Below are positions 35,453 through 46,700 of a stretch of DNA of 64,000 bases, piece after piece. Within the stretch, counting starts at the first letter, position 1, and each line of letters starts with the position of its first letter. Source of the DNA: Polyporus tsugae (Eukaryota > Basidiomycota > Agaricomycetes > Polyporales > Polyporaceae); NCBI GenBank assembly GCA_024305745.1, contig JAHRBS010000005.1, positions 682,001 through 746,000 on the forward strand, written 5' to 3'. Made by a program: the position numbers and the translations under genes. The notes below the pieces were generated by a model. It did not search any database, was not told the DNA's origin, and saw only the letters and a program-made list of their open reading frames with translations.

Positions 35453-36379
35453 AGTGACTGTAAAGAGGACATGAGCTGAAACTACAGGTTCAGTCTGCAA
35501 CGTAAACGAGGATACTCACCGTGGTGGGTGAAGCAGCGGGACGTGGAGTGGGGAATGATCCTGCGGCATGCTCGCCTTAAGAATGGTGAGCACAACAAAC
35601 TCCGAGGGTTCGAACTGAGAAATGATTTAAATAACCCATACCCAGAGAACCAGCATCGGTGCCGCTGTGAGGTGAAGAGGGACAATGAGTGAACTACCGA
35701 GCGGCGAGGTGGTGAAATCTAAGCTTCATCGAAAGGAAATAGAAGGTTAGTTGCAGTAGGGGCGACAAACGACTATGAGGATGGTTTACCCGGATTGCGG
35801 ATCATCTGGAAGTAGTTGATGCAGGGCTTGTCAAAATTTTGGGGCATAAACAAGGCATGGGTGACTGCAGTTGCGTCAAACGGAGAAGGATGCATACCGA
35901 TGTAGCTCGACTGCGTTGACAGGCCATTAAAGTACCACAGCGAGGCTAATTATCCTGTAAATAGGGCACTGGAATATCGAGAGTGGGAGCCGGGAATCGT
36001 CAAATTAGTAGAGGCTAAACGAACAACGAAGTGAGGGTAAACACCACAGAAGCGACTGCTTCCACAACGAGGGCACTCACACGACTCGAACTGAGGGGAA
36101 TCACACGACTCGAACTGAGGGGACTCACACGACTCGAACTACTAACGTCGTCCCAAGTACTCTATTTGCAGGAACTGCATTGAGAGTGTACGCGTGTGTC
36201 GTACATACATCTACAGTACTGGATCGCTGCAGTATCGCCGCAGACTACTACAGGCGCTTCTGAGTTTCAACTACTCTTGGCTGTTTCCTTAATGTGTCCC
36301 GTCGCGTCGCGACCCGCGATGACCAGAGAGTCAGAGACCACGATTTGTCGCGCACTGCTCGCGGTACTCTGACCTCGCC
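35453..36379. other. Intergenic stretch with short tandem repeats
   Basis: Upstream of MYND gene 2 and of the helical-protein gene, which are divergent. Apart from the 24-base repeats at 36077-36142, I see nothing I can name. Confidence 0.4.
36077..36142. repeat. 24-base direct repeat, almost three copies
   Basis: TCACACGACTCGAACTGAGG starts at 36077 and again at 36101; the third copy starts at 36125 and breaks off after TCACACGACTCGAACT. Spacing is exactly 24. It lies about 240 bases upstream of the MYND gene 2 start. Confidence 0.8.
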
Positions 36380-37224
36380 ATGCCGCTCATCGATTCCCGC
36401 CACAACATTGTTTTGCAGGAGGTAAACCCTCAGAAACGACGATGCCAATACCTTTTCTGTCAGTCGTTTGGAAAACATAAAGCTTGCTCGAAGTGCAAGT
36501 ACGTCCGCTACTGCGTCAGTCCCCCAATCACCACCTTTTAATGCTTAATGCTAACGGTGGTGCATCCAGAGCCCTGAGTGCCAGAAGGAAGACTGGCCGA
36601 ACCACAAGAAAGTATGTGGCAAGTTCAATACGCCCATCTCCGATGCCGCTGGCTGGCGTGATGTAAGTCACCGTCAGGACTGCCTTCGCATCCTTTTTAT
36701 TGCAAAGTCCGTCCTCTAACTACATTCTTACGCAGACCTACGAAGACCTGTTCCGGTGGGTCGCGGTGCACGCCCTCGAGGCCTACTGGAACCCGTCCAA
36801 GATCCGCACGCACTATCTGCTCGTCCACGTCCTCTACGGCGACCGTCTCGTCGGCGCGACCCCCAGCCCCTTCGAGGTCGAGGCGGTCGAGGTCGTCTCC
36901 CACGCGCAGATGCGGCGCATGGCGGACTGGTCCGTGTTCTCTGATGACAAGGACGTCGAGGCGTGCAGGAAGATCCAGGACGAGGGCGGGCTCGGCCAGG
37001 CCACCGTGCTGTTCAAGTTCCCGCCGCCGCTGGCGTACATGGACGCGCTCAAGCACCCACGCAACTGCTACCTCATAGAGCGGTACGCTCTGACGGAGCG
37101 GCGGGACCCGAGCCAGACGCGGGTGTCGAGCATGAAGCAGCTGGAGGACACGGTGAAGGGACGGATCAACGGCGCACCGCTCCCCGGGACGTTGGAGGAG
37201 CTGAATGCGCTGATGCGAGGATAA
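36380..37224 (+). CDS. MYND zinc-finger protein 2 (intact copy)
   Basis: Exons 36380-36514, 36570-36662 and 36736-37224, about 238 residues, all in phase. The finger is split by the first intron as in copy 1: CQYLFCQSFGKHKACSKCKYVRYC then SPECQKEDWPNHKKVC. The first Cys pair is spaced by four residues rather than the usual two. The rest is a helical domain shared by the two copies (DLFRWVAVHALEAYWNP, LLVHVLYGDRL, CRKIQDEGGLGQATVLFKF, CYLIERYALTERRDP). It ends QLEDTVKGRINGAPLPGTLEELNALMRG. Intron positions are identical to copy 1. It converges on HET-6 with 323 bases between the stops, the same layout as MYND 1 and HET-5. MYND domains mediate protein contacts; no enzyme domain such as SET is present. 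Confidence 0.85.
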
Positions 37225-37547
37225 GGGGTCGGGTAAGCGAGTCTCCGATCGTCGGTGCTTGGCCACAACTAACCACGGGCTTTGTAGGCCAATACGTCGG
37301 CAGTCGTGCTACATGCTGGAGAGAGAACAAGGAGAAACGTGGAGGGTGGACGACACGAAATCGGGATGAATGATCTATCAGGGGACTTGTTGTAATCGGC
37401 AGGCGACACGTTGGCGGGACAGTGGTCGTCTGCGAGAGTGTTGACGCGCGGTCAACACCGTACACGGCGCGTCGGCACCGGTCAATTGCGCGGTCTTCCT
37501 GCCAGGCACTTAAGCCCAGTCGGCCACACACATCGGTGATTGACGCG
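37225..37547. other. Spacer between convergent MYND 2 and HET-6
   Basis: Both 3' ends meet here. No exon or repeat of note. Confidence 0.4.
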
Positions 37548-40500
37548 TCATGTAGATTTGGGATGCGGAATTCGAAGCGCCGTTGCAATGCGTCGCCACG
37601 AACGTCTGCACCAGACGGCGATCCGGTCCTTCATCGTCTCCCGATCCGTCAGAGTCGGCACGTCTATTCTGGGAGGCGTGTCGGTGGTTGCGGACCATCC
37701 CTTTGTCTCGGAAGGCGGTCCATGAATCGCAGGAGGTGGTGCATCTGTGGACGGACTCATAGGTACGGTCGTCGGCGGCGGAGGTGACGTCTGAGTTGGC
37801 GGAGGTGATGCCTGTGTGGACGGAGATGGTGTCGGTGCTCGCGGAGACTCTGACGTCTGTATCATCGCAGGTGATATTGGCCGTATAGGCGGGGGCAGAG
37901 CCTCCTCCTCGTCCTCCTCGTCCTTCTCGGAGTCAGTTCCAAAGATGGTACCTGCAAGCATGAGAGACCTAGACGACATCTGCATTGCAGGGGATGGTTC
38001 CTCCTCCGCGGATCGCGAGTCTGTTCGAAAGATGGCATCTGCAAGCCTGGGAGATGGCGTCTGTGTTGTAGGAGGTAGATTAGAGGGGTCAGGCGTTATC
38101 GTCGCACCCATGGTCTCTACGATTAGGGGCTGGTCCCAGTCTTGCACACCAGAACTTGAAGGTGCTACTGCAACAAATAGCAGATTTAGTGATGTGTGTT
38201 TCAGTGAGTGATAGAGGATGCTACCTCTCGATGAAGCAGTCGATGTCTCAGTTGGCGGCCCGGGAGGTTGCAGTGCTGGCGGAGGCCCGGGTAGTGCCTG
38301 CACTGGCGGAGCTGACTCGGAGTCCGTGTGCGGCGTCGCCCCAAGTGATATCGGCGGGATAGGTGGAGACGGAGCCGATTCCTCCTCCAAGTCCTCCTCC
38401 CAGCCTGAGTCCATTCCGAAGATGCTGTTGGGATGCGGAAGAGACGGCATCTGCGTTGCAGGAGATGCATATCTCCCCGGCCTCCGGGTCGACATCTGGA
38501 AGGATAGTAAGGCACGTTCCAGGTCTCCTCCAGGGCCGCCTGAGATGAGTTCGGCAAACTCGGGATTTTCATGGCGGATGATCTCCGCAAGTATTGATAT
38601 CCTTGGCGAGATGGTAGGCGGGGACGGAGCCCCGTCGCCCGGCCTCGAGTCCTCGCCCGACTCGGAGTCAGAGTCCTCAGCGCCGCCCGAGTCCGAGTCC
38701 TCTGCCAGGTAGGCTGTTCTGACGGTGGTATCTGCAAGCCTGCTGGCAAGAGACGATTCATCCTCCTCCAAATCCGTTCCACAGCTGGCACCCGCAAGTG
38801 TGGGAGACCGGGTTCTCCTCTCCTGAGATGAGTTGGAGGCGACAGACGTCGTTGTCACACTGCCCGTAGCCTCCGTGACGCAATCTTCTCCGGTAACGAC
38901 CGTTACAGCAAGGTCCCAAGGTCCAGTTTCACCCTTCCACATGATCGCCATAACGGGTGAACGTTGATGATCTGGCGGTGGGGTGAACCGCAACTGGACG
39001 TGTTTGATGATGGGCTGAGACGTTCCGACTGAGGGTTTAGGGAACGCGATGTCGAAGGTCTTCTCATATGCTCTAGACCAGCTATCGAGGTGATCAACGC
39101 CGCACATGTGAAAGGGTTTTGGCCAGTAAGATGGAGGAATTTCAGGCATGGAGCTCGCTCTTGCCCAAAGCGCGTACGAATGCGGTCGAATAGCCGGCCC
39201 GGCCCTTGGATCTGAAACCATAACGCAAAGACCTAGATGCACCAAGAATGGGTCACGGACACGGCTGACGGTGCGGAGAGAGTAGAACATATAAGTCTCG
39301 GACCAGGGCTCCCACCCGTGCAACGGGGTGCCCCACCGTTCGGAGTCGGACCCGGATGGCACTGGGCGGACATCATAGGTGTCCCGAAGTCGATCTGGAA
39401 GGTGGATGAAGGATGACATGGTTGTGATGGCTGCACGTTCTAACCATAACATATCGAAGGTGATAGAGTCTTGAGGACGAGCCCGGATGTAGATATCCCG
39501 CCATTCAAAGATCAATCCACCGTTCAGGTCGTTATATGTGAACTTCGCAAGACGGGCGGTGGAAATAGAGCAGATAGCGATGTATACATCCTGATGGGCT
39601 AACAGGTCCTTAGTGAAAGCACCGCCAGTGTCGTAGAGGGGATGGATGGGGGCGGAAGCATCGTCATTGGAACATTCATTGAGAATGAGCCCGACTTGGT
39701 CTCCATCTACCGAGCAGGCGAGGAAGGCAACGGCCAGCATGCTCTTGTGTTTGATCTTGGCGATAGGAAAATGTGCGCGGATGCCGTGGGGGGTCAGGGA
39801 GTATGTCAGGCAGTGGGAGATATCAGAGGACCATTCATAGTTGTTTATCTATGGCGTTGAGTGCATTTCAGTCGCAGATAAAAATACGTTTAAGGTAAGC
39901 TTACTTTGGATTGTTTGGGTGTGAACCTGACTTCATTAGGACTGCTACCACCGAACAGGGAAAAAATATCACTCGAAGGGTTGACATTGATAACCTGGAA
40001 TACCGACGGTCCGGGGGCAAAAAGGAAAGATTCTAGCGAATGGCGGTGCTTGGCCGTGGCAACACCGCCTTGGTCCTGAAGATCAGGCCCTACGAGGTCC
40101 TCTATTCGACAAAATCCTCCCCAGACGAAGAGAGACGTGTCTGTTGAGCGCTTGATGAGCTCTTCCTGTAGTCTGTAAAATGCCTGTCGTCCCTCGCCAT
40201 AGGACGTGTACATATCAACATCCAATAAACCCAGTAAGCAATATGCCTCGTCCTCGGGTCGCGTAGTCTGCCGGCCAGCCGCCCAGGACAATCGGGTAGC
40301 CATACACGTCTTCGGCAGCTCTGCCTTCATTGATGTCAACACGCCTACCGGGATGCGGGTAATCTCCCGTAAGGTCCATGCGATACCGAGTTTGGTCTCC
40401 AATGGCTCCCAGTCTTCCGACAGGAACACGACCTTCTCGGGGGCAATGAGCTCCTGCAAGGTCCAGCCCCGCTTATGCCACCTGCTCCTCCGGAACTCGG

Positions 40501-40885
40501 AGTCTCGCTTCGACACGACGCAGCCGGTTGGAACGTCATGCAGAAACGCATAGCACACACCGGCCAGGGAGTAGTAGCGGAACATCGACTTGATGGCCTC
40601 GGACAGCTCCGCGCTACTCGACTTGTCGATGCAACACATGTCTGCCCAGCCCCAGGCATAACCTTGCAGCTCCGCGAGGATACAGAACTCCCGGATCTTC
40701 CTCGATACCAAATCCCGAGGGTTCTCGCCTGGAGTCTTCGCACACCTCGCCTTGAGCGCTTGGACGTCCTGAAATGTCTGCTCGTCGCTGTCCCAGCAGT
40801 GAGAGAGAATGGCGTAACCCCCAGGGACGCTCTCCGGGGTTGGGAAGAAGCTGAGTTCAGCACGATGAGTACTGAGTAGCCACAT
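37548..40885 (-). CDS. HET-domain protein 6 with long acidic, Pro/Ser-rich tail
   Basis: Minus strand: exon 1 40885-39905, exon 2 39848-38225, exon 3 38167-37548; introns of 56 and 57 bases, about 1074 residues. The second intron is in frame and stop-free. The HET domain has GGYAILSHCW, WADMCCIDKSSSAELSEAIK (Ala-Asp-Met for the usual Ile-Asp-Thr), RWHKRGWTLQELIAP, SWAAGRQTTRPEDEAYCLLG. The shared C-terminal region follows (AVAFLAC...VGLIL, EWRDIYI, VHLGLC, CGVDHLDSW). Then comes a tail of about 450 residues. It holds four loose repeats of a Leu-Ala-x-x-Ile-Phe-Gly-Thr-Asp-Ser plus Glu-rich plus Pro-Ile-Ser pattern, and a Pro/Ser/Thr stretch. It ends in a basic Trp/Arg segment (VWCRRSWRRIATALRI) like that of HET-3. 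Intact; the largest HET protein here. Confidence 0.85.
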
Positions 40886-43771
40886 ATCTTGATGCGACTA
40901 GGGTCGACCAGACGTCAGTCGGCGAGAGGAAAGTCGAGCGCGCGCTGAACGCACCGAAGAAGTGATGTAGAGCTGAGCAACGAAAGGGCGGGAAGGGACG
41001 TCAGAGACAAATGTTGCCCCTGCACTGGCAGGTATAGGTGAGATTCAAGCAGAGCAAACGGTCGGGGCACTCACCAATGTTGCGTCACTAGAACTGGTCG
41101 AGCACTGAGAGTGGTAGAGAGAGAGGGGTCTCGATTGAAAGTCGTGGGATACGACCCACACCTTCAAGTACGATTCAGAGCCCTCGACCACGAGGTACAC
41201 CAAGGGCCGAAATGAACGTTGAACCGCGAAATCGGATACGGACATCACACCAGACGAACACCGGTGGTCAACACCGGTTCCGCGACGATCGATACCGTGG
41301 CCGAGTGAAAGCACGAGGCTCAGTGCACGATAAAAACGCGATCCATATCGCTCATTCGAGGACAGGAGAAAACGCCGCCTCGCCGGCGGCATCTAAGGGT
41401 CCGGAACGAGGATATGGAGCACGTTTCAGTCTGAATCCGCGCCTGTATCAAACGCCGTCAGCGTCTTTCTGGGCGGTATGGGGCAGTCGCACTCGATTCA
41501 GCCCCAACGAATGAGGACACGTACCTCACGTAGCCCGACCCCACTGTCATGCTCCAGTCCGGACACTGGAGGGCTTGAGCGGTGGCTCTAGGTGCCATGA
41601 GCTCAGAGGGTTGAAGTTCTTAGCGCCAATTAGTCTGTCTTCTAGGCTTCACTAGAGTTCAGAGTCTCTCCATTCTTAGCAGCCGGCCTGTGGAAGTTCG
41701 TGGGCGGCAGACGAGGGGGGTCGCGTTTGGCCCGAGAGGAGATTTGAGAACACGAGGCCAGGCTGAGCGCTGACCGTCGGTGGGCTTATGTAATCGCCGT
41801 TTCTGGTCTCTCAGACGCCCGTATCGCCCGGATCGCGCGCCCCGGCACCGGCTAGGTTGGCGCCGCGACCGCGCCTCCTGAAGGGCTTTGTCCACACTGC
41901 AGCCTTGCCCTGTCCATGCCCCTCCGGAGGTGCCTGCCGACTGGTGGGCTCGAGTCGACCCTCGTGTCTGACTCTAATAACTTGATTCTACTCCCTACAC
42001 CTCTTTATGGCTACGCGGACTGCGACAGAAACCACAAGTTCGGCCCTTTGGTATTGGTAACCGACCGTCTAGCGGGTCTAGAGTCTTGCTAGCCCGGCGG
42101 AGTCTACGCCGGTGAGTTGATCGTTCAACAATATCACTAGACCTTGGGCTTCTAAAAGGCTTCTTTCATACAACATACATAGTGTATGAGGGAGTCCACC
42201 TCGTTCGGCACCATCCGAGTCTGCAGCTACACCTTCCAGCTGTGTTCGATCACCCGTAGTACTAATAGTGTCAATATTGTCTTAGGTTCCGTGGTGGTGC
42301 CGATTTCCGAGCTCTTCCCCACGATTTCAGCCCAGGAATATCGATAGGTTGTCGCATCGAGAGGAAACCAGGGAAACTGGGATGTAGGATGATGGATTGA
42401 CGTCAGGTGAAATTTCTGGCAATCTTCTCATCTCCCTTTATGTGCTACCACTTCTTTCAGGATTAATCCTGAACACATCATTTACAGGCCCGTCGAGCTC
42501 ACCGTGCTTCAATATTCGGTGTCGCGCGATGTGAACACATCAATTCCGTATACGAATTTGCTCTGTCGAGTGTTGGCTTGCGTGCCACAACGCCACCCTT
42601 CTGCCGACATAACCACTGTCAGTACCCCATGAAGGTCCCGACAGTTCCGCGGGTGTCGAGTCTGTTGCCGGTGTGCCATTCTCTACGTCATCTACCGCAC
42701 TTCGCCTCAAATCCCCCATAATGCGTTAATTCGTCTTTGATCTACGTTCTCCACGCTTGACACGGTATAATGTCCCCCCTCAATAAGTGAGAACAGGCCA
42801 CCCGCCGCCCACGGACAGTTGCACAGCTCCGACCGAGACCACAACGCGAGTCCAAAAAAGTGTGTTCAGATAACCCATTATTCCCTTCATCCCCACCTCT
42901 ACCACCGTGCAACCTTCTCAAGGACGAGAACACTCCTCTTCTCCGAATGCGTACGTCATATTAACACCCTCCCCAACAGTACACCAAGGGTAGGGCTGCG
43001 CGGAGGTCGCCATTGCGGACGAGCCTCATGGCCTCGGTGACTCGGAGGTTGAGTCGCAGACACAGCAGTTGCGCAAGGAGGCGCGATCGCGCAGGCGATG
43101 GACGAAGCGGCCAACTCGGACGCTCCTGAATGTGGTGGGCTAGGAATGCTTCCTTCGCGAGTCGCCTTTCTATCCATGCTCTGTCCGATCGGAGACAAGT
43201 TCGATTACAGCGGTTCGCAAAACGATACGGTAAGTCGTCGTCTTTGTTGTCTTCGAAAGAAGAAAAAACCCCGTTCAAAGCCGACGAAAGCTCGAACCGC
43301 GAGTCGACGACCGGAGTCAAGCCGCACGGCGTGAGCAGTACTAATCAGTAACAGTCGTGCGAGCACAATGGCGTATCTCGTCGCACCACCCGCGCGATCG
43401 AACGGTGCCGATTCTTGCTGGAATTACTCCCATGATGCCGGCGATGACAGAACCGCAAGGGGGACACGCGCGAGGACCGCCCTCAGCACGAGCGCGCGCC
43501 ACTCGGACTCGCGCCAGCAGCTCCTGAAGGCCTGAAGGCTGATGGACGGCCGTCTAGTGCCGGGATCCTCCACGTCAAGCTGCCGCCAGCTGTCCATGGT
43601 GCTGTTGCACGATACGCGAACCATCGCCGGAACGTCTCGCCATTCGCGCACATCGTGGTGCCATCCGAAAATGCACATAGTAGCTCTGGTGAGGCTCTCC
43701 CTCCAATCTCGTCATACAGTACATTACTACAGACAGACTCTGATACACGAGTACAGTAGGTCATGGGCATC
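40886..43771. other. Long gene-poor stretch
   Basis: About 2.9 kb with no gene I can support. Minus-strand open frames at 42961-43320 and 43424-43770 have protein-like composition but no family match. Around 41430-41515 the minus strand resembles part of the unknown gene at 47272-48127 (both hold GCTGACGGCGTTTGATACAG), broken by stops, so a degenerate fragment of that gene is likely here. Confidence 0.45.
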
Positions 43772-46700
43772 CTATGAAGACTCGGTCATCGGGATCCCAA
43801 ATACCGTCACCATGCGCTGCAACATACGCCGGAACCAGGCGACAAACCCGCTCTCCCTCCTCCAAGGTCGAGTCGTCGGGCTCTGTCCTTCGTCCCGCAC
43901 CATCGGGGAAGGATCCTGTGCGACAGCCACTCCAGGTGCGTCCGTGGTCGCCGATCGTTTCTTTGTCTCAGGAGGCTGTGCATGAGTCGTAGGAGGGGGT
44001 GGTGCGTCGGGCGCGGGGTGCAGTAGCCGTACTCAATTCTAAAGTGCACGTACGGACTGCCATCAGGGCATGCCCGTAAAAGGGAAACACGAGGCGTCCG
44101 TGATGGCGAAGGAACTCGCAGATATAAACCCTAATACAGGGTTTCGAGGGTTTCGAGGTGTGCTCACAGGCGGAGTATAAAGCTGACCACCTGGGGGGAA
44201 CCAACATAGCAACTCCTGTGTCAGAATTGTGCTCATATTCCGGGGAGTAAAGGTTGAAATACCCCCATATCAATGTTTCTTACCCCAAACAACGATGGTT
44301 GGAAGCAAAGTACTCACAGATTGGCTACGGAGACTGAAGGTCAGTAAAGCTCCGCCTTCCGTCGCGCTCACAAACCCAGGATTAGGGTCTCCATCTGACA
44401 GTTCCTCAGCCATCAAGGCTGCCTCGTGTTTCCCTTTTACGGGCATGCCCTGATGGCAGTCCGTACGTGCACTTTAGAATTGAGTACGGCTAGTGTCTCC
44501 GTCCCCAGATGTGGTGCACGCGTCGACGGAGGTGGATCTTTGGCCATGGGTGATGCATCCATAGGCAGTGGTGCACTCGTCTGCGAGAGCGGTGCATCTG
44601 TCGACGGCGGTGGTGTGTCTGTCGACGGACGCGGCACGGTTGTCGGCGGAGATGTCGCATTAGCTAGTGCGTCCGAGTGATGGCGGTGGACTGGGGGTTT
44701 GGTCTACGCTACGTTCTTCGGTGATCGTTACTACTACATACACGTGCATTATGCAGCCAAAGAAAAGTTGCGATGAATATCTTTGCTGGATGATATGGAA
44801 TTTATACGAGGCCGAGAAAGAGACTTGCGAAGCTGCAGCCACGGGAACGTCAATAAGCGATAAAGCACGGGGAGAGAACTAGGTAGCCTTCCCGTACAAG
44901 ATAGGTGCTCGAGACCCAACGCCATGCCGGTGACTTCGAGGCTGCCACAGGAACCTCCCGCGATCCAGCGTTTAGACAGAGTCACCGATTGTACGCTGTT
45001 ACAATGTCTGGAACCAGGACTTTGGTAGTCCCGAACGCCTCCGACTCGGAGAAGGACAGCCGAATGCCGTACGTGATCGGCTTGAACGCAATCGGGAATG
45101 TCTTCTGCTGGTTTTGCCAGCCCGAGATGTGGTCCGCGAGACATGCGTGCGTCGGGATGGAAGGCTGGAACTCAACCCACTCCGCGTCACCACCACCACC
45201 ACCATACCGCTCCACCTTGGCCCAGTGCGCCCCAGACTCGCCAGAGGCTCCGTTCGCAACAGTGCATCTTCCGAAGTGCACCAGGAAAGGTAGACGACGG
45301 GCCGTGGCATCAGCAAAGAACAGGAAAGTCGCGGGGAGCGACTCCTTTCCGAGGGATGCCTCAGCCGAAGAGTCATCTTGCGCCGACGAGTTTGGGGAAG
45401 CAGCTGGCTGTGGTGAGATAGAGACCTTTCGGTCAAACAAGGAAGCGTCGTGCTCCGTGGATACAATCGGCCTGCGCGGCAGGAAACGGCCACCGAACTT
45501 CTTGAGGAGCAAGCGCGGCAGGTAGAATGAGGAGAGATCGCGATTCATCGGGACGCGCTGGAAGTCCTGCGACGGATCGTGGATGTGTCGACCACGGATG
45601 TGGATCGTGCGCCAGACGAAAGTGACGTCTCCCGCTCGCCCACCCTCATCCCTCACATCGTCCAGGTTGACGAGGCGGAAGGTACCAGAACCGTTCGGGT
45701 CATCGAGGCCGACGTCATAGAGAGGCAAACCGCTGGTTATGTTGGGACACTTTTCAAGCACGAGTCCCAGTGGCTTGTTGTCCATCGAGCAGGAGATGAA
45801 CGCAATGAGGATCCTCTGATCTTTCCGTTCGATGACGGGGAGGTGAGCGAGGACAGCGTTGGATGTGATGTTGAAGGTCAACAGGTTAGACTTGTCCAGA
45901 GTATACGTAGTGTCCCCGATCTGTGTCGTTTGCAGTGAGCACGAAACACCAGGAACCTATGCACAACGCGACATACAGGTAAGCATGGCATGCTCCGGGC
46001 TTCAGCAAAGCCAGACTTGAAGGCCGAGGGTGCGGCGGCGAAAAGGAACGACTCGTCGGCGTGGTGGGTGTGAGCAGCGGGGACTGGTGCAAGGTCGCGG
46101 ACTAGTCTTGTCACTTCGGGATAGGAAAGAGCGGGTTTGTCTCCCCACACAAAGACAGTCGTGTCCGCGAGCTGCTTCGTGATTTCCTCCTGCAACCGTT
46201 GAAATGCCCTCCAACCCTCGCCATACGGCGGTACATCCATGCTGACGCCCATGATACCCAACAAGCTATATGCTTGCTCCTCCGGTCGTGCTGTAGGCTG
46301 CCGCTGAGAGGCCCACGACATGCGAGCTGCAACGCTGAAGGACTTGGGATCTTCTTTGAATGTCAGCACGGTCGCAGGGACGCCGGTAATCTCCTCCAAG
46401 AGGAGAGCTAGATTCTGTTTGGTCCCCAGCACTGTCCACTCCTTCGAGTAAAAGATCACCATGTCGGGCGCAATGAGTTCCTGCAAAGCCCAAGGGGAAG
46501 TATGCCACTTGCTGGCTCGGAACGGAGAGTCGGTGACGCGGGGATCGCACCCGCCGACGTCGGGGAGGTACACGTAACACACGTGCGCCAATGAGAAGTA
46601 GAGGAATTGCGACTGTACATCTTCTGATAGCTCGGCAACGTGCGATCTGTCCCCACAGCAGCTGTCGATCCAAACGTACTGAAAGCCCTGACTGCGAGCT

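Noticed and set aside
36077..36142. CRISPR-like array
   Set aside because: The copies are directly adjacent without spacers, and the organism is a eukaryote.
37548..39740. Reading the 730-codon open frame as a separate gene
   Set aside because: It is exon 2 plus exon 3 of HET-6: the open frame begins after an acceptor at 39849, and its upstream part continues the HET-domain exon in phase.
44437..44637. Small independent Pro/Ser/Thr protein
   Set aside because: It is the HET-7 tail running into the right arm of the inverted-repeat element.
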